Shown here: positions 41,026 to 50,486 of the stretch, in pieces | How the letters are laid out: each line of letters starts with the position of its first letter | How positions within the stretch are numbered: position 1 is the first letter of the stretch | DNA from: an uncultured Dehalococcoidia bacterium | GTDB taxonomy: Bacteria > Chloroflexota > Dehalococcoidia > Lucifugimonadales > GCA-2712585 | DNA length: 64,000 bases | Direction of reading: 5' to 3' | Assembly (NCBI GenBank): GCA_951812825.1 | Contig: OX638324.1 | Span: 378,459-442,458, forward strand | Made by a program: the position numbers and the translations under genes | Notes under the pieces: model-generated | Seen by the model: only the letters and a program-made list of their open reading frames with translations | Database searches by the model: none | Told to the model about the DNA's origin: nothing

Positions 41026-41907
41026 CTAGACGATGGACTTCCTTGCCGCCGTGACCGTGTTCACCAGCAGCATGGCTATTGTCATCGGCCCCACTCCTCC
41101 CGGCACCGGCGTTATTGCCGAAGCCCTTTCCGAAACGGCGTCGAAGTCCACGTCCCCCACCAGCCGGTAGCCCCTCCGGCGGGACGCATCGTCCACCCGG
41201 TTTATCCCCACGTCCACCACCACGGCCCCGGGCTTCACCATGTCCGCCGTTATAGCATGCGGACGTCCCACCGCCACCACCAATATGTCCGCCTCTCGTG
41301 TAATCTGCCCAAGGTCGGACGTTCCCGTGTGACACACCGTCACCGTAGCGTTGGCTCCGGCCTGCTTCTGCACCAGCAGCGTCGCCAATGGCTTGCCTAC
41401 GATGTTGCTCCGACCGCAAATCACCACGTGCTTCCCCTCCGGGCTGAGTCCATTGCGAATCAGAAGCTGCTGTATCCCTCCGGACGTAGCCGGCAGGAAG
41501 TCCGAAGCCCCCTGACTTAAAAGCCCCACGTTCAGGGGATGAATGCAGTCCACGTCCTTGTTTGGCGAAACCGCTCGAATCGTCGTTCCTTCGTCGATAT
41601 GAGTAGGCAGGGGAAGTTGCACCAGGATGCCGTGATAAAGCTCGTCTCCGTTCAGCCTTTCGATAATTTCCAGGATCTCATCCTGCGACGTATCAGCGGG
41701 AAGCAGCACGGTCTCAGACCGAATGCCCACCTTCTCGCAGGCCCGTGCCTTGTTCCTGACGTAGACAGCCGACGCCGGGTCGTCTCCCGCCAGGACCACC
41801 GCCAGGCCCGGAACAACGTTCGTGGTCAGACGCAACTCGGCAACCTCAGCAGCCACCTCCTCGTGCATCCCCAAAGCCGTGGCCCGTCCGTCGAGAATCT
41901 TCGCCAT
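41026..41907 (-). CDS. folD: Bifunctional methylenetetrahydrofolate dehydrogenase/cyclohydrolase
   Basis: 293 residues with FolD signatures: SAVYVRNKARACEKVGI with the catalytic lysine, QLPLPTHID, PNKDVDCIHPLNVGLL, GRSNIVGKPLA and ITPVPGGVGPMTIAMLL. It interconverts methylene-, methenyl- and formyl-tetrahydrofolate in the cytosol. The start at 41907 has AAGGGGG upstream; an extra 17 in-frame codons upstream are not needed. It is divergent from acpS. Confidence 0.96.
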   Translation of the reverse strand: MAKILDGRATALGMHEEVAAEVAELRLTTNVVPGLAVVLAGDDPASAVYVRNKARACEKVGIRSETVLLPADTSQDEILEIIERLNGDELYHGILVQLPLPTHIDEGTTIRAVSPNKDVDCIHPLNVGLLSQGASDFLPATSGGIQQLLIRNGLSPEGKHVVICGRSNIVGKPLATLLVQKQAGANATVTVCHTGTSDLGQITREADILVVAVGRPHAITADMVKPGAVVVDVGINRVDDASRRRGYRLVGDVDFDAVSERASAITPVPGGVGPMTIAMLLVNTVTAARKSIV

Positions 41908-41938
41908 GCTGCCCCCTTGCCTGGTTAAGGCTGCCCGT

Positions 41939-41967
41939 TCGACACCCTTTACCGCCAAGCCTATAAT
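41939..41967 (+). promoter_or_regulatory. Promoter TCGACA-17-TATAAT
   Basis: TCGACA (41939-41944), 17 bases and a consensus TATAAT (41962-41967) lie 39 bases before the acpS ATG. Confidence 0.65.
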
Positions 41968-42006
41968 ACAGCCTCAGGCGGCACAACCGCCGCCCAAACC
42001 ATCACC

Positions 42007-42381
42007 ATGCTAGTCACCGGCATAGACATTATAGAGATTCCACGTATCCAGAGGGTCGTAGAACGCTGGGGCAACCGCTTTCTTCGACGCATCTACACGT
42101 CACAGGAGCTCGACTTCTGCGCTGGCAAGTCCAACCGGCTGGCCGCCCGCTTTGCCGCCAAGGAAGCAGCATCCAAAGCCCTCGGTCTGGGCATCAGGGG
42201 CATCGCCTGGAAGGAGATTGAGGTGGTGCGACAACGTGGTCACCCACCCGCCCTGAAGCTCCACGGTCGCGCCGCCAAGCGCGCCGAATTCCTGAACATC
42301 ACCCAGCTTTCCATATCCATCTCCCACTCTAGGGAGTACGCTGTGGCCTCCGTCGTCGGTTGGCGTGAGGCCGCGTCATGA
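42007..42381 (+). CDS. acpS: Holo-[acyl-carrier-protein] synthase
   Basis: 124 residues of the AcpS phosphopantetheinyl transferase family. Magnesium and CoA site motifs are GIDIIEIPRI (Asp near residue 7) and RFAAKEAASKAL (Glu), with SISHSREYAVA near the C-terminus. It transfers 4'-phosphopantetheine to acyl carrier protein. The last bases overlap the next gene (ATGA at 42378). Confidence 0.95.
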   Translation: MLVTGIDIIEIPRIQRVVERWGNRFLRRIYTSQELDFCAGKSNRLAARFAAKEAASKALGLGIRGIAWKEIEVVRQRGHPPALKLHGRAAKRAEFLNITQLSISISHSREYAVASVVGWREAAS

Positions 42382-43937
42382 AGATTGTCACGCCCGACCA
42401 GATGGCGGAACTGGAACAGTCTTCCGAAGCTTTCGGAATCTCCACAGACGACCTGATGGAAAATGCCGGACTCGCCATTGCCCGTGAAATTCGCGCCCTT
42501 CTCGAAGGCATCGCTGGACGACTCATCCTCGTCCTCGTTGGCCCCGGCAACAACGGCGGCGACGGTCTCGTGGCGGCGCGGCACCTCGCCCGTTGGGGCG
42601 CTTCCGTCACCGTCTGCCTCATCGCCAACCGCCCCGACGACGATCCGAAGCTGAATCTCGCACTGTCAGAGGGCACACAACCTCTCACCGTCAACTCCAA
42701 CGATGGCCAAGAAACCCTCCAACGTCACTTGGCTTCCTCTGATGTCGTCATCGACGCCGTCCTCGGCACTGGACGCTCCCGACCCATCTCCGGCCCACTG
42801 GCCGAAGTGATGAGCGAAGTCTCCCAAAACGCCAGCCAGCCCAAAGCCAAGAGACCCTTGTACGTCGCGGTAGACGTTCCCACAGGCGTGGACGCCGCCT
42901 CCGGCCACGCCGACCCCCTTACCCCAAAAGTTGACGTCACCCTCGCCCTCGGCTACCCCAAGACGGGCCACTTTCAATTCCCCGCCGCCAACTACTCCGC
43001 CACCCTCAAGACTCTCGACATCGGCATCCCACCCCAACTCTCACAGGAAATATCCCTCGAACTGATAAACCCTACCTGGGTCCGCCAGCGCCTGCCGCCC
43101 CGTCCCAAGGACGGGCACAAAGGGACCTACGGCCATGCCCTCATCGTCGGAGGCTGCATCAACTACCCCGGTGCGCCGTGCCTGGCTGCCGGCGCCGCCC
43201 TCCGCTCCGGCACCGGCTTGGTTACGCTTGCCGTTCCCCGGAGCATCTACGAAATGACATCAAAACTCACAGAAGCCATTCACTTTCCCTTGCCCGACAA
43301 CAACTTAGGAAGCCTCCACTCCCAAGCCCTGGCCACCCTTACTGACGCACTGCCCGGCTACACCTCCATAGCCATCGGCTGCGGCATGGGCCGTTCCGAT
43401 CCTGCAAAGCGGTTTCTCCAAGAATTCCTGCTGTCCGAGAACGCCCCCAAGCAGCCCCTGTTAATAGACGCCGACGCCTTAAACATCCTCGCCGAATCCC
43501 CGGACTGGTGGCGACGAATCCCCCAACCCGCCGTCGTCACCCCCCACCCCGGCGAAATGTCCCGGTTAACCGGCCTACCCACCCGGGAGATCCAATCCCG
43601 CCGCACCGAAACGGCCCGCGAATACGCCCGCAAGTGGGGGCACGTTGTCGTCCTAAAGGGCGCGTTCACCGTCGTCGCCAATCCCGGAGGCCCCACCCGA
43701 ATCTCCCCCTTCGCCAACCCTCTGCTTTCCGTAGGAGGAACGGGCGACGTGCTGTCGGGAATCATCGCCGGCCTGTTGGCCCAGGGCATGACCCCGGCCA
43801 CCGCTGCTGCCTGCGGCGTCTACCTGCACGGAGCCGCCGCCGAAAGCCTCCGCCCCACCTTCGGCGACCGCGGCGCCACCGCCACCGACATCATCAACGC
43901 CCTCCCGAGAGTAACACGCGCCATTCTGGAGGTGTGA
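42378..43937 (+). CDS. nnrD: Bifunctional NAD(P)H-hydrate epimerase / ADP-dependent dehydratase
   Basis: 519 residues with an N-terminal YjeF epimerase domain (GPGNNGGDGLVAARHLARWG, VDVPTGVDAASG) and a C-terminal ribokinase-like dehydratase domain (HKGTYGHALIVGG, TPHPGEMSRLTG, VLKGAFTVV, GTGDVLSGIIAGLLAQG). The protein repairs hydrated NADH and NADPH. It overlaps acpS by 4 bp, a common pairing in bacteria. The downstream gene converges. Confidence 0.95.
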   Translation: MKIVTPDQMAELEQSSEAFGISTDDLMENAGLAIAREIRALLEGIAGRLILVLVGPGNNGGDGLVAARHLARWGASVTVCLIANRPDDDPKLNLALSEGTQPLTVNSNDGQETLQRHLASSDVVIDAVLGTGRSRPISGPLAEVMSEVSQNASQPKAKRPLYVAVDVPTGVDAASGHADPLTPKVDVTLALGYPKTGHFQFPAANYSATLKTLDIGIPPQLSQEISLELINPTWVRQRLPPRPKDGHKGTYGHALIVGGCINYPGAPCLAAGAALRSGTGLVTLAVPRSIYEMTSKLTEAIHFPLPDNNLGSLHSQALATLTDALPGYTSIAIGCGMGRSDPAKRFLQEFLLSENAPKQPLLIDADALNILAESPDWWRRIPQPAVVTPHPGEMSRLTGLPTREIQSRRTETAREYARKWGHVVVLKGAFTVVANPGGPTRISPFANPLLSVGGTGDVLSGIIAGLLAQGMTPATAAACGVYLHGAAAESLRPTFGDRGATATDIINALPRVTRAILEV

Positions 43938-43995
43938 CACGCCCAGCAATCTGCTTGAACGCCCGTGGACCCATTTCTCCAAGCGCCCTGACCCC

Positions 43996-45300
43996 TTATT
44001 CCTCCCGGCCGTACGCCTCATCTAGCAGGTCCACCACGTGGCACACCCGCCCGTCTGACCCGGCAAGCCGCAGCCCTGCCTCTAGCTGAAGGGCGCATCC
44101 GGGATTGGCCGTGGCCACCACCTCCGCACCCGTAGCCAGGACCGCCTCCATTTTCGAGTCCAGCAGCTGACCCGACATCTCCCTCTGTGTGATGGTGTAG
44201 GTCCCCGCCGCGCCGCAGCACCGCGAAGCATCCTCCATCTCAACCAGCTCCAACCCTGTAATCGCCTCCAGCAGTCGACGGGGAGCGTGGGAAATTCGCT
44301 GCGCGTGCGTCAGATGGCACGCATCCTGATAGGTCACTCGTAAGTCCAACCGGTTCCGGGGCTGCACCAATGGCAGGGAAGCAAGAAACTCCGTGATGTC
44401 CACCGTCATCTCCGCCAACCGCTTCGCCTTCTCGGAATATTCGGCATCTTCCTTCAGCAAGTCGTCGTACTCCTTCATGGCGGAGCCGCAGCCCGCCGAT
44501 GCCACCACCACCCGTTCGACTCCCGCCGACAGGAACACATCGATGTTGCGGCGGGCCATCTTCCTCGCCCCTGCCCCCTCGCCGCTATGCAGATTAAGCG
44601 CCCCGCAACACCCTTGACCGGGCGGCGCGACCACTTCGCAGCCGTTGCGCAGGAGCACCCTTACCGCCGCCTCCATAGTGGGCCCGTGGACCAGCGGCAT
44701 CACGCATCCGGCTAGCAATCCTACCCGCATTCGCTTCGTTCCCATTGCTGAATAGACCTGTGGACTGACATTGAAGAATTGCGGAGGTATCCTCGGCAGC
44801 TGTCTCTCCAGCCTGTCCACGGAACCCGGCAGGACTTTCAGAACTCTGCTGCCCCTGACGATACTCTGAATGCCCAAACGCTGGTACAACCTGAGCATCC
44901 GGACCAGCAGACGCAGCGCCCACAGACGGGGCAGCAGTCCACGAAGCAGCACAGCCGACACCAGCCGGTGCCGCCAGGAAGTGGCGCCCTTCTTCGCAAC
45001 CTGCTCCCTCACCCCCTCTATGAGCCGCCCGTAGGGAACGCCGGATGGACACGCGGCCTCACAGGCTCGGCATCCCAGGCAGAGGTCCCAATGACTCACC
45101 ACCCGTTTGCTCGTTTCGATGCGCCCCTCCCGCAAGCCTTTCATCAGGGCAATCCGCCCCCTGGGCGACTCCGTTTCCAATCCCGTCTCCAGATACGTTG
45201 GGCATACGTTTAGGCACAGGCCGCAGTGGACGCAGCGATACAAGTCCTCGTCCATCACCCGGCCAAGTGGGTTGTTTGTGGGAGGCTTTATGGTAGACAT
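43996..45300 (-). CDS. glcF: Glycolate oxidase iron-sulfur subunit
   Basis: 434 residues. Two ferredoxin-type cluster motifs (CVHCGLCLNVCP and CLGCRACEAACP) precede two CCG domains (GCVMPLVHG...GQGCCGALNLHSGE and QDACHLTHAQ...SRCCGAAGTY). It transfers electrons from the FAD subunits to quinone. The start at 45300 is 2 bp after glcE's stop; the longer open frame overlaps glcE. It completes the glcD-glcE-glcF order of the glycolate/D-lactate oxidase complex. Confidence 0.93.
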   Translation of the reverse strand: MSTIKPPTNNPLGRVMDEDLYRCVHCGLCLNVCPTYLETGLETESPRGRIALMKGLREGRIETSKRVVSHWDLCLGCRACEAACPSGVPYGRLIEGVREQVAKKGATSWRHRLVSAVLLRGLLPRLWALRLLVRMLRLYQRLGIQSIVRGSRVLKVLPGSVDRLERQLPRIPPQFFNVSPQVYSAMGTKRMRVGLLAGCVMPLVHGPTMEAAVRVLLRNGCEVVAPPGQGCCGALNLHSGEGAGARKMARRNIDVFLSAGVERVVVASAGCGSAMKEYDDLLKEDAEYSEKAKRLAEMTVDITEFLASLPLVQPRNRLDLRVTYQDACHLTHAQRISHAPRRLLEAITGLELVEMEDASRCCGAAGTYTITQREMSGQLLDSKMEAVLATGAEVVATANPGCALQLEAGLRLAGSDGRVCHVVDLLDEAYGREE

Positions 45301-45302
45301 AC

Positions 45303-46619
45303 CTAGATCCCCCCCACGAACCGGCCCGGATTCAGAATCCCGTGAGGGTCCAACGCAAGCTTGAGACGACGCATAATCCCCAGCCCCGATGGAAGCGGAC
45401 CCCAGACATCCCTCCTGTTCTTCAAGAAAGGCGTGCAATGCTCAACTACCCAGGCGCTCTTCTGCTCCGTCATCTGTCTTATGACCCTCTGCACCCTGAG
45501 GTCAAATTCCGAAGGCGCGGCGTCTCCCCAACTGAGGCTCCTCACCAACCCCGTCCCTAAGTACGCGACCAGGCCATGATTCAGGTTCCAGCTCTTTATC
45601 TGCTCCAGGTTCTCAAGTAGCTGGCCAACCTCTGTTGGAAGTACCGAACACCGAACGCCCAGCATTTGCGCCCCTTCGTCCGCCCACGGCATATCGACCA
45701 GGGACTGCCATATCGAAGCTTCGTCACAGCCCAACTCTCTGACCTCCCCCACCCCTGCCTGCTCCATAGACGCCCTGGCGCGCTCGGCCCTCATCCTCAC
45801 GACCCCTTCCCGCCCCAAGAACCGCGCCAGCAGCACATACCCTGCAACTCCCAAGCCCAGCCGTTCAGCCACCGCGCCATTTAGCAGAGTAAGCGCATCC
45901 GACCCGCCATAACCTTCCAGGAGCGCCCACGCACCTTCCATTGCCCCTTCCAGACTGTCGAATTCAGCCGTAAAAGTCGTCGACGCAGCCGGCCTCGGTG
46001 CAACCTTAAAGGATGCCTCCACAATGACTCCCAGGGTGCCCAGAGAGCCTGTATAGAGCTTGTTCATGTCGTAGCCCGTCACATTCTTGACCACCCTTCC
46101 TCCTCCTTTGGTCACGCGACCGTCGGCGTTTACCACCTTCACCCCAATCAGCCAATCCCGGGGAAAACCGTAAGTCAGACTCAGCGGTCCCGAAGCAGCC
46201 GCAGCTAGCATCCCGCCGACCGTCGCCTCCGTAGGACGAGGAACTTCCAGAGGGAGAAACTGGCCCTCAGCGGCAAGAATCTCATCCAGCCCTGCGAGGG
46301 ACATCCCCCCTTCTACCGTCACTGTCAGGTCTGAAGGTTCATACTCCACCAGCCGGTCGAGCCCTCGCAGATCCAACGCCAGATCATAACGACGAGGCGG
46401 ATTCCCAAGGGAACGCTGTGTCCTTCCTCCGAGGGGAATAGTAGCCAACCCCTCCTCGTTGGCCAGAGACACGACCCCTGAAAGGTCCTCGACAGTGGGT
46501 GGACACACCCCCACGGTGGGAATCAAGCCATCTACCCCATACGACGATAGCTCGCAATCAGGCGTCAACCATTGGGGATTCACCCTTCCGACTATGGACG
46601 ATGCAACCTCTGGAGCCAT
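45303..46619 (-). CDS. glcE: Glycolate oxidase FAD-binding subunit GlcE
   Basis: 438 residues of the FAD-linked oxidase family with the PCMH FAD-binding domain: IPLGGRTQRSLGNPP, VTVEGGMSLAGLDEIL, GGMLAAAASGPLSLTYG and GGRVVKNVTGYDMNKLYTGSLGTLG. It is shorter than GlcD and has the divergent N-terminus typical of GlcE. It follows glcD by 5 bp and partners GlcD in oxidising glycolate to glyoxylate. Confidence 0.92.
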   Translation of the reverse strand: MAPEVASSIVGRVNPQWLTPDCELSSYGVDGLIPTVGVCPPTVEDLSGVVSLANEEGLATIPLGGRTQRSLGNPPRRYDLALDLRGLDRLVEYEPSDLTVTVEGGMSLAGLDEILAAEGQFLPLEVPRPTEATVGGMLAAAASGPLSLTYGFPRDWLIGVKVVNADGRVTKGGGRVVKNVTGYDMNKLYTGSLGTLGVIVEASFKVAPRPAASTTFTAEFDSLEGAMEGAWALLEGYGGSDALTLLNGAVAERLGLGVAGYVLLARFLGREGVVRMRAERARASMEQAGVGEVRELGCDEASIWQSLVDMPWADEGAQMLGVRCSVLPTEVGQLLENLEQIKSWNLNHGLVAYLGTGLVRSLSWGDAAPSEFDLRVQRVIRQMTEQKSAWVVEHCTPFLKNRRDVWGPLPSGLGIMRRLKLALDPHGILNPGRFVGGI

Positions 46620-46624
46620 GATAT

Positions 46625-48070
46625 CTATACGTGAGCGCCCGGCCCGGCGGCCAGAACGGCGCCCCGTTGCATGGAGTGGGTGTACTCAGGCCCGCCCGGA
46701 AAAACCTTCCCCGGATTGAATCGTCCCTGGGGCGCAAACGCCCCTCGCACCCGTGCCATCACATCCATGTCCCCATTGGTGAAAACCAGGGGCATGTAGG
46801 CCTTCTTCTCCAACCCTATGCCGTGCTCGCCGCTCAAAGCTCCTCCTAACTCAACGCACACCTCCAGAATACGGCCGCCCACCTCCATTACCCGCTCCAC
46901 GTCGCCGGGCTTCCGCTCGTCAAACAGAATGCACGGGTGTAGATTGCCGTCTCCTGCGTGAAACACGTTGGCGATGGGAATATCGTATTGGGCGCTTATC
47001 TCAGAAACCCGCTCCAGAGATTCCGTGAGCCTCGTCCGCGGAACTACGCCGTCTACCAGATAGTAATTGGGCGCCAACGCCCCAAGCGCGCCGAGAGCAT
47101 TCTTCCGCGCCGACCACAGCCGCTCCCGTTCCTGGGCCGATTCCGCCCACCGGACCTCCGAAGCCCCGGATTCTGTCAGTATTGCCTCCACCTGCAGACC
47201 CTGGTCTTCCACCTCTTCGTCCTCCCCCTCCAGCTCCACAAGCAAGACCGCACCCGCGCCCGAAGGCAAGCCCACATCCGTCACCCGCTGCACCGCTTCT
47301 ATGCTCAGCGCGTCCATAATCTCCATCGCCGCGGGCACCATTCCCTGCCCGATTACCGACGAAACAGCCAGACACGCGCCACCCACGTCCTCAAACACTG
47401 CCAGGTACGTCTTCACGGTAGGGGGCGCAGGCAGCAGCCGGACTATAATCTTCGTTGCCAGCCCGAACATCCCCTCAGACCCTACAAACGCTCCCCTCAG
47501 ATCGTAACCCACGGGATTCCGAATCTTCCCGCCCAGCCACGTTACCGACCCGTCCTCCAGCACAACCTCCATGCCCAGCACGTGGTTGCTGGTGACGCCA
47601 TAAGCCAGGCAGTGGGGGCCGCCGGCGTTCTCCGCCACGTTACCCCCCAGGCTGCAAGCTTTCTGGCTGGACGGATCCGGGGCATATCTCAGACCCCTCT
47701 TTCTTGCTGCCTCGTCCAGGTGAAGATTGATGACCCCCGGCTCCACCACCGCCAATCTGTTTCGCTCGTCGATCTCCAGAATCCGCTTCATCCGCGTCAG
47801 GGCCACCTGCAGTCCGTCCTCCAGCGCGATGGCCCCACCACTCAACCCCGTGCCGGAGCCCCGACCCACCACCGGAACCCTCGCTTCGTCGGCGACGACC
47901 AAGACCCGGGAGACCTCCTCCGTGGACGCGGGCAGGACCACCGCCCTCGGCATAGCCTTGTCCACCGACCCGTCGTACTCGTACACCAGCAGATCATCCG
48001 GGTGGTGAATGACGTACTCCCGCCCCACAATGGACTCTAGTTTCTTGATGAACCGCCGTGCTTCAGACAC
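46625..48070 (-). CDS. glcD: Glycolate oxidase catalytic FAD subunit GlcD
   Basis: 481 residues of the FAD-linked oxidase family: a PCMH domain (GRGSGTGLSGGAIAL, VEPGVINLHLDEAA, GLRYAPDPSSQKACSLGGNVAENAGGPHCLAYG) and a C-terminal FAD-oxidase domain ending NVFHAGDGNLHP and GGALSGEHGIGLEKK. The GTG at 48070 is chosen because GGGGAG lies just upstream; the open frame extends 40 codons into the promoter. It oxidises glycolate or another 2-hydroxyacid. Confidence 0.94.
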   Translation of the reverse strand: MSEARRFIKKLESIVGREYVIHHPDDLLVYEYDGSVDKAMPRAVVLPASTEEVSRVLVVADEARVPVVGRGSGTGLSGGAIALEDGLQVALTRMKRILEIDERNRLAVVEPGVINLHLDEAARKRGLRYAPDPSSQKACSLGGNVAENAGGPHCLAYGVTSNHVLGMEVVLEDGSVTWLGGKIRNPVGYDLRGAFVGSEGMFGLATKIIVRLLPAPPTVKTYLAVFEDVGGACLAVSSVIGQGMVPAAMEIMDALSIEAVQRVTDVGLPSGAGAVLLVELEGEDEEVEDQGLQVEAILTESGASEVRWAESAQERERLWSARKNALGALGALAPNYYLVDGVVPRTRLTESLERVSEISAQYDIPIANVFHAGDGNLHPCILFDERKPGDVERVMEVGGRILEVCVELGGALSGEHGIGLEKKAYMPLVFTNGDMDVMARVRGAFAPQGRFNPGKVFPGGPEYTHSMQRGAVLAAGPGAHV

Positions 48071-48096
48071 TTCGCTCTCCCCGTTCCCGTTGCCCC

Positions 48097-48125
48097 ATAC
48101 TATTCCAGGGGCAAAATCTTTGCAA
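48097..48125 (-). promoter_or_regulatory. glcD: Promoter TTGCAA-17-TAGTAT of glcDEF (minus strand)
   Basis: TTGCAA (48125-48120), 17 bases and TAGTAT (48102-48097) lie 26 bases before the GTG at 48070, which supports that start. Confidence 0.6.
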
Positions 48126-48305
48126 CGGGAAGATGGAATCGCCGTCCGTGAAGAAAAGGTCGTGGCAAGAAACCTGCGGCCTTCAAACACAAGAAATCTG
48201 CAACGTGAATTTTGGAGCGGCCCTTGGTATCATACCCACGCCTTCAGGAACTCCAACGGCCTACCGTAGGATGATGACGGGACAACCAATAGACAAGGAG
48301 CATCA

Positions 48306-48974
48306 ATGACCTTCAGCCAGCAGGCGGAAGAAAAGGCCAAAGACCTTCGCGCTGCCATCCTCCGACACCCCTTTGTAACCGGCATTGGCGATGGTACTCT
48401 CGACGTGGAGAAGTTCAAGTTCTACGTCCGGCAGGATTATCTCTACCTCATAGACTACAGCCGCGTTCTGGCTCTGGCGGCGGCCCGCGCCGATACTTTG
48501 GAGTCCATGAGCTGGTTTGCCCATCTCCTCCACGAGACCCTCAACACTGAAATGGAACTCCACAGGGACTATTGCCGCCAGTTTGGCGTCTCCCGCCAGG
48601 AACTTGAGGAGACCCTCCCCTCACCCACCACCACGGCCTACACCCAGTTTCTCCTATCCGTGGCCAACAGCCGCTCCTATCCGGAGTTGGTGGCGGCCCT
48701 GCTGCCCTGCCAGTGGGGTTACTGGGAGATCGGCAGCCACCTGGACGCTCAAGACCGCCCTCAACACGCTCCGCTTTATGCCCAATGGATTGAGATGTAC
48801 GCATCCGAGGAGTTCCACAACCTCGCCCTATGGGTACGCAACCTCGCCGACGAACTCGCCGACCGCCACGGTCCGACCACAGCGCAACGAATGGAAGAGG
48901 TCTACGTCGCCAGCACCCGCTACGAGTATCTCTTCTGGGAAGCCCCTTTCTTGAACGAGAATTGGCCTGGCTAG
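48306..48974 (+). CDS. tenA: TenA-family thiaminase II-like protein
   Basis: 222 residues, all-helical, of the TenA/THI-4 family, which salvages thiamin breakdown products by hydrolysing aminopyrimidines. Active-site positions are retained: Asp and Tyr in RQDYLYLIDY, Cys in LLPCQWGYWEIG, and the late Glu in RYEYLFWEAP. AAGGAG lies before the ATG, with an extended -10 (TGGTATCAT) near 48225-48233. No thiamin riboswitch is visible upstream. A second TenA lies at 56531-57190. Confidence 0.9.
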   Translation: MTFSQQAEEKAKDLRAAILRHPFVTGIGDGTLDVEKFKFYVRQDYLYLIDYSRVLALAAARADTLESMSWFAHLLHETLNTEMELHRDYCRQFGVSRQELEETLPSPTTTAYTQFLLSVANSRSYPELVAALLPCQWGYWEIGSHLDAQDRPQHAPLYAQWIEMYASEEFHNLALWVRNLADELADRHGPTTAQRMEEVYVASTRYEYLFWEAPFLNENWPG

Positions 48975-49024
48975 GCCAGAATCCCACCCAATCCCCAGCA
49001 TCAACCGATCCGAAGGAGAAAATC

Positions 49025-50077
49025 GTGCCCATCTTCCATCACTCCTACCTTCACAAGGTCTGCCGCTCCATTTTCGTCGCCATGGGCGCAACGTCCGAAG
49101 AGGCGGAGATGGTTTCGACACACGTGGTCCGCGCCAACCTCGTGGGCCACGATTCCCACGGCGTCATCCAGGTGCCCGTCTATGCCCAGCGCATCCGCGT
49201 TGGCCACATCGTCCCAGGAGCTCCTTTTGAGGTTGAGGACGAAACTCCCACCACGGCAGTAATCAACGGAAACTGGGGCTTTGGCTACGTCGTCACCGAA
49301 CGCGCAATGGAAATGGCCATCGACAAGGCCAGTAACAACGGCGTCGCCGCCATGACCGTCTACCAGCAGAGCCACATCGGACGGCTGGGCGACTACCCCA
49401 CTATGGCCGCCGACGCCGGCATGATCGGCCTCATCACCGCCGATTCCGGCCAGGGGCCGAAGGGCGTCGCGCCCTTCGGCGGCAGCGATCGTCGCCTGGG
49501 CACCAACCCCCTCTCCATCGCCATCCCCAGCAACCTGGAAGGCGCGGTGCTGCTGGACATGGCCACCAGCGCCGTCGCCTCCGGCAAGATTAGCCTCGCC
49601 CTCAATCGCGGCCAGCAAATCCCCAACTCCTGGGTGGTAGACCGCCACGGTCAACCCACCAGCGACCCGCAGGACTACGAAGACGGTGGCGCTATTCTTC
49701 CCCTCGGCGCCGACCAGGGACATAAGGGCTACGGCCTCTCCTTCGTGGTCGAAGTCCTCTCCGGCCTCCTGACCGGCTTGGGCTTCGGCGTCGATCCCCA
49801 CGGCCGCCACAACGACGGTTGCTTCATCGCCGTCTTTAACGTTGCCGCCTTTCGTCCCCTGGAGGAGTTCAAGACCAGCGTGGACGAATTCGCCAGGTTC
49901 GTTAAAGCCTCACCTCCAGCAGAAGGCTTCCAGGAAGTCCTCTACCCCGGAGAAATCGAATGGCGAACGGAGAACCAGCGCCGCCGCGAGGGTATCTTCG
50001 TCGAAGACGCTACCTGGCAGGACATCTGGACCCTCGTAAAGAACCTGAACATCGAGGATGAAGTAGGCAATCCCTAA
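49025..50077 (+). CDS. Malate/L-lactate dehydrogenase (Ldh2/YlbC family)
   Basis: 350 residues of the same family as 26726-27811, with HDSHGVIQVP carrying the catalytic histidine, RRLGTNPLSIAIP, SWVVDRHGQPTSDP and GADQGHKGYGLSFVVEVLSG. The GTG start at 49025 has GGAG seven bases upstream. It keeps the full cofactor segment (LLDMATSAVASGKI) that reads differently in the other paralogue. It probably oxidises a 2-hydroxyacid with NAD(P). It is cotranscribed after tenA. Confidence 0.88.
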   Translation: MPIFHHSYLHKVCRSIFVAMGATSEEAEMVSTHVVRANLVGHDSHGVIQVPVYAQRIRVGHIVPGAPFEVEDETPTTAVINGNWGFGYVVTERAMEMAIDKASNNGVAAMTVYQQSHIGRLGDYPTMAADAGMIGLITADSGQGPKGVAPFGGSDRRLGTNPLSIAIPSNLEGAVLLDMATSAVASGKISLALNRGQQIPNSWVVDRHGQPTSDPQDYEDGGAILPLGADQGHKGYGLSFVVEVLSGLLTGLGFGVDPHGRHNDGCFIAVFNVAAFRPLEEFKTSVDEFARFVKASPPAEGFQEVLYPGEIEWRTENQRRREGIFVEDATWQDIWTLVKNLNIEDEVGNP

Positions 50078-50094
50078 CAACCCCAACCAACATG

Positions 50095-50128
50095 CCATTC
50101 TGAGGAGGCCCCGCAACGAAGAATCTGG
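50095..50128. repeat. CATTCTGAGGAGGCCCCGCA repeat
   Basis: A full-length copy with one change in the centre. A GGGGCGGGTTT-G-AAACCCGCCCC palindrome (50195-50217) follows after 66 bases. Both lie in the 409-bp spacer before the NHL gene. Confidence 0.85.
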
Positions 50129-50194
50129 TGGGGTGGGCAGCCTCCCGTTTTGCAAGAACCACTACTGGAAAGGGCGTAGAGATCATCCCACGCA

Positions 50195-50217
50195 GGGGCG
50201 GGTTTGAAACCCGCCCC
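50195..50217. repeat. Palindrome GGGGCGGGTTT-G-AAACCCGCCCC
   Basis: A perfect 11-bp stem with a 1-base centre. It belongs to the variable-stem hairpins also seen at 3652-3674 and 16404-16420. Confidence 0.85.
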
Positions 50218-50236
50218 CACACCCCAATTCCCTCAC

Positions 50237-50291
50237 TGACATTTTGCCCATTGTCCGTACCCACCCTACCCTGCTACCCTACCTTCATGAA
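50237..50291 (+). promoter_or_regulatory. Conserved operator-promoter block, copy C
   Basis: TGACAT (50237-50242), 8 bases, TTGTCC (50251-50256), 18 bases, TACCCT (50275-50280) in CTGCTACCCT, 6 bases, ATGAA (50287). Spacing matches copies A and B base for base. It lies 200 bp before the NHL gene. Confidence 0.6.
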
Positions 50292-50486
50292 ATGTGCTTC
50301 TTCCACAGGGACCCGCTGCGAAGACTCGCCTTCAACTATTGCACCCTGACTCAAAAATTATTTTGAAACAATTCAATTCCCCAAATACATCGCTCTCAGG
50401 CACGAAACTACCCTGATCCCATGGAAAACAAACCGAATTGATTTCCAAAACAAATCAAATCAATCCCAGACCCGGGAGGCGCACCA
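50292..50486 (+). other. AT-rich leader before NHL gene
   Basis: The stretch is rich in A and T, with TTTTGAAACAATTC (50361-50374), CTCAGGCACGAAAC (50395-50408) and AAACAAATCAAATC. These echo the GAAACGA and CTCAGGCAC motifs at 2252-2330. No gene is visible apart from a 20-codon frame starting at 50287. Confidence 0.45.

Noticed and set aside
48830..49024. Upstream extension of the Ldh2 frame overlapping tenA
   Set aside because: The extension lies in another frame of tenA. GTG at 49025 has a good GGAG site and gives the family's N-terminus.
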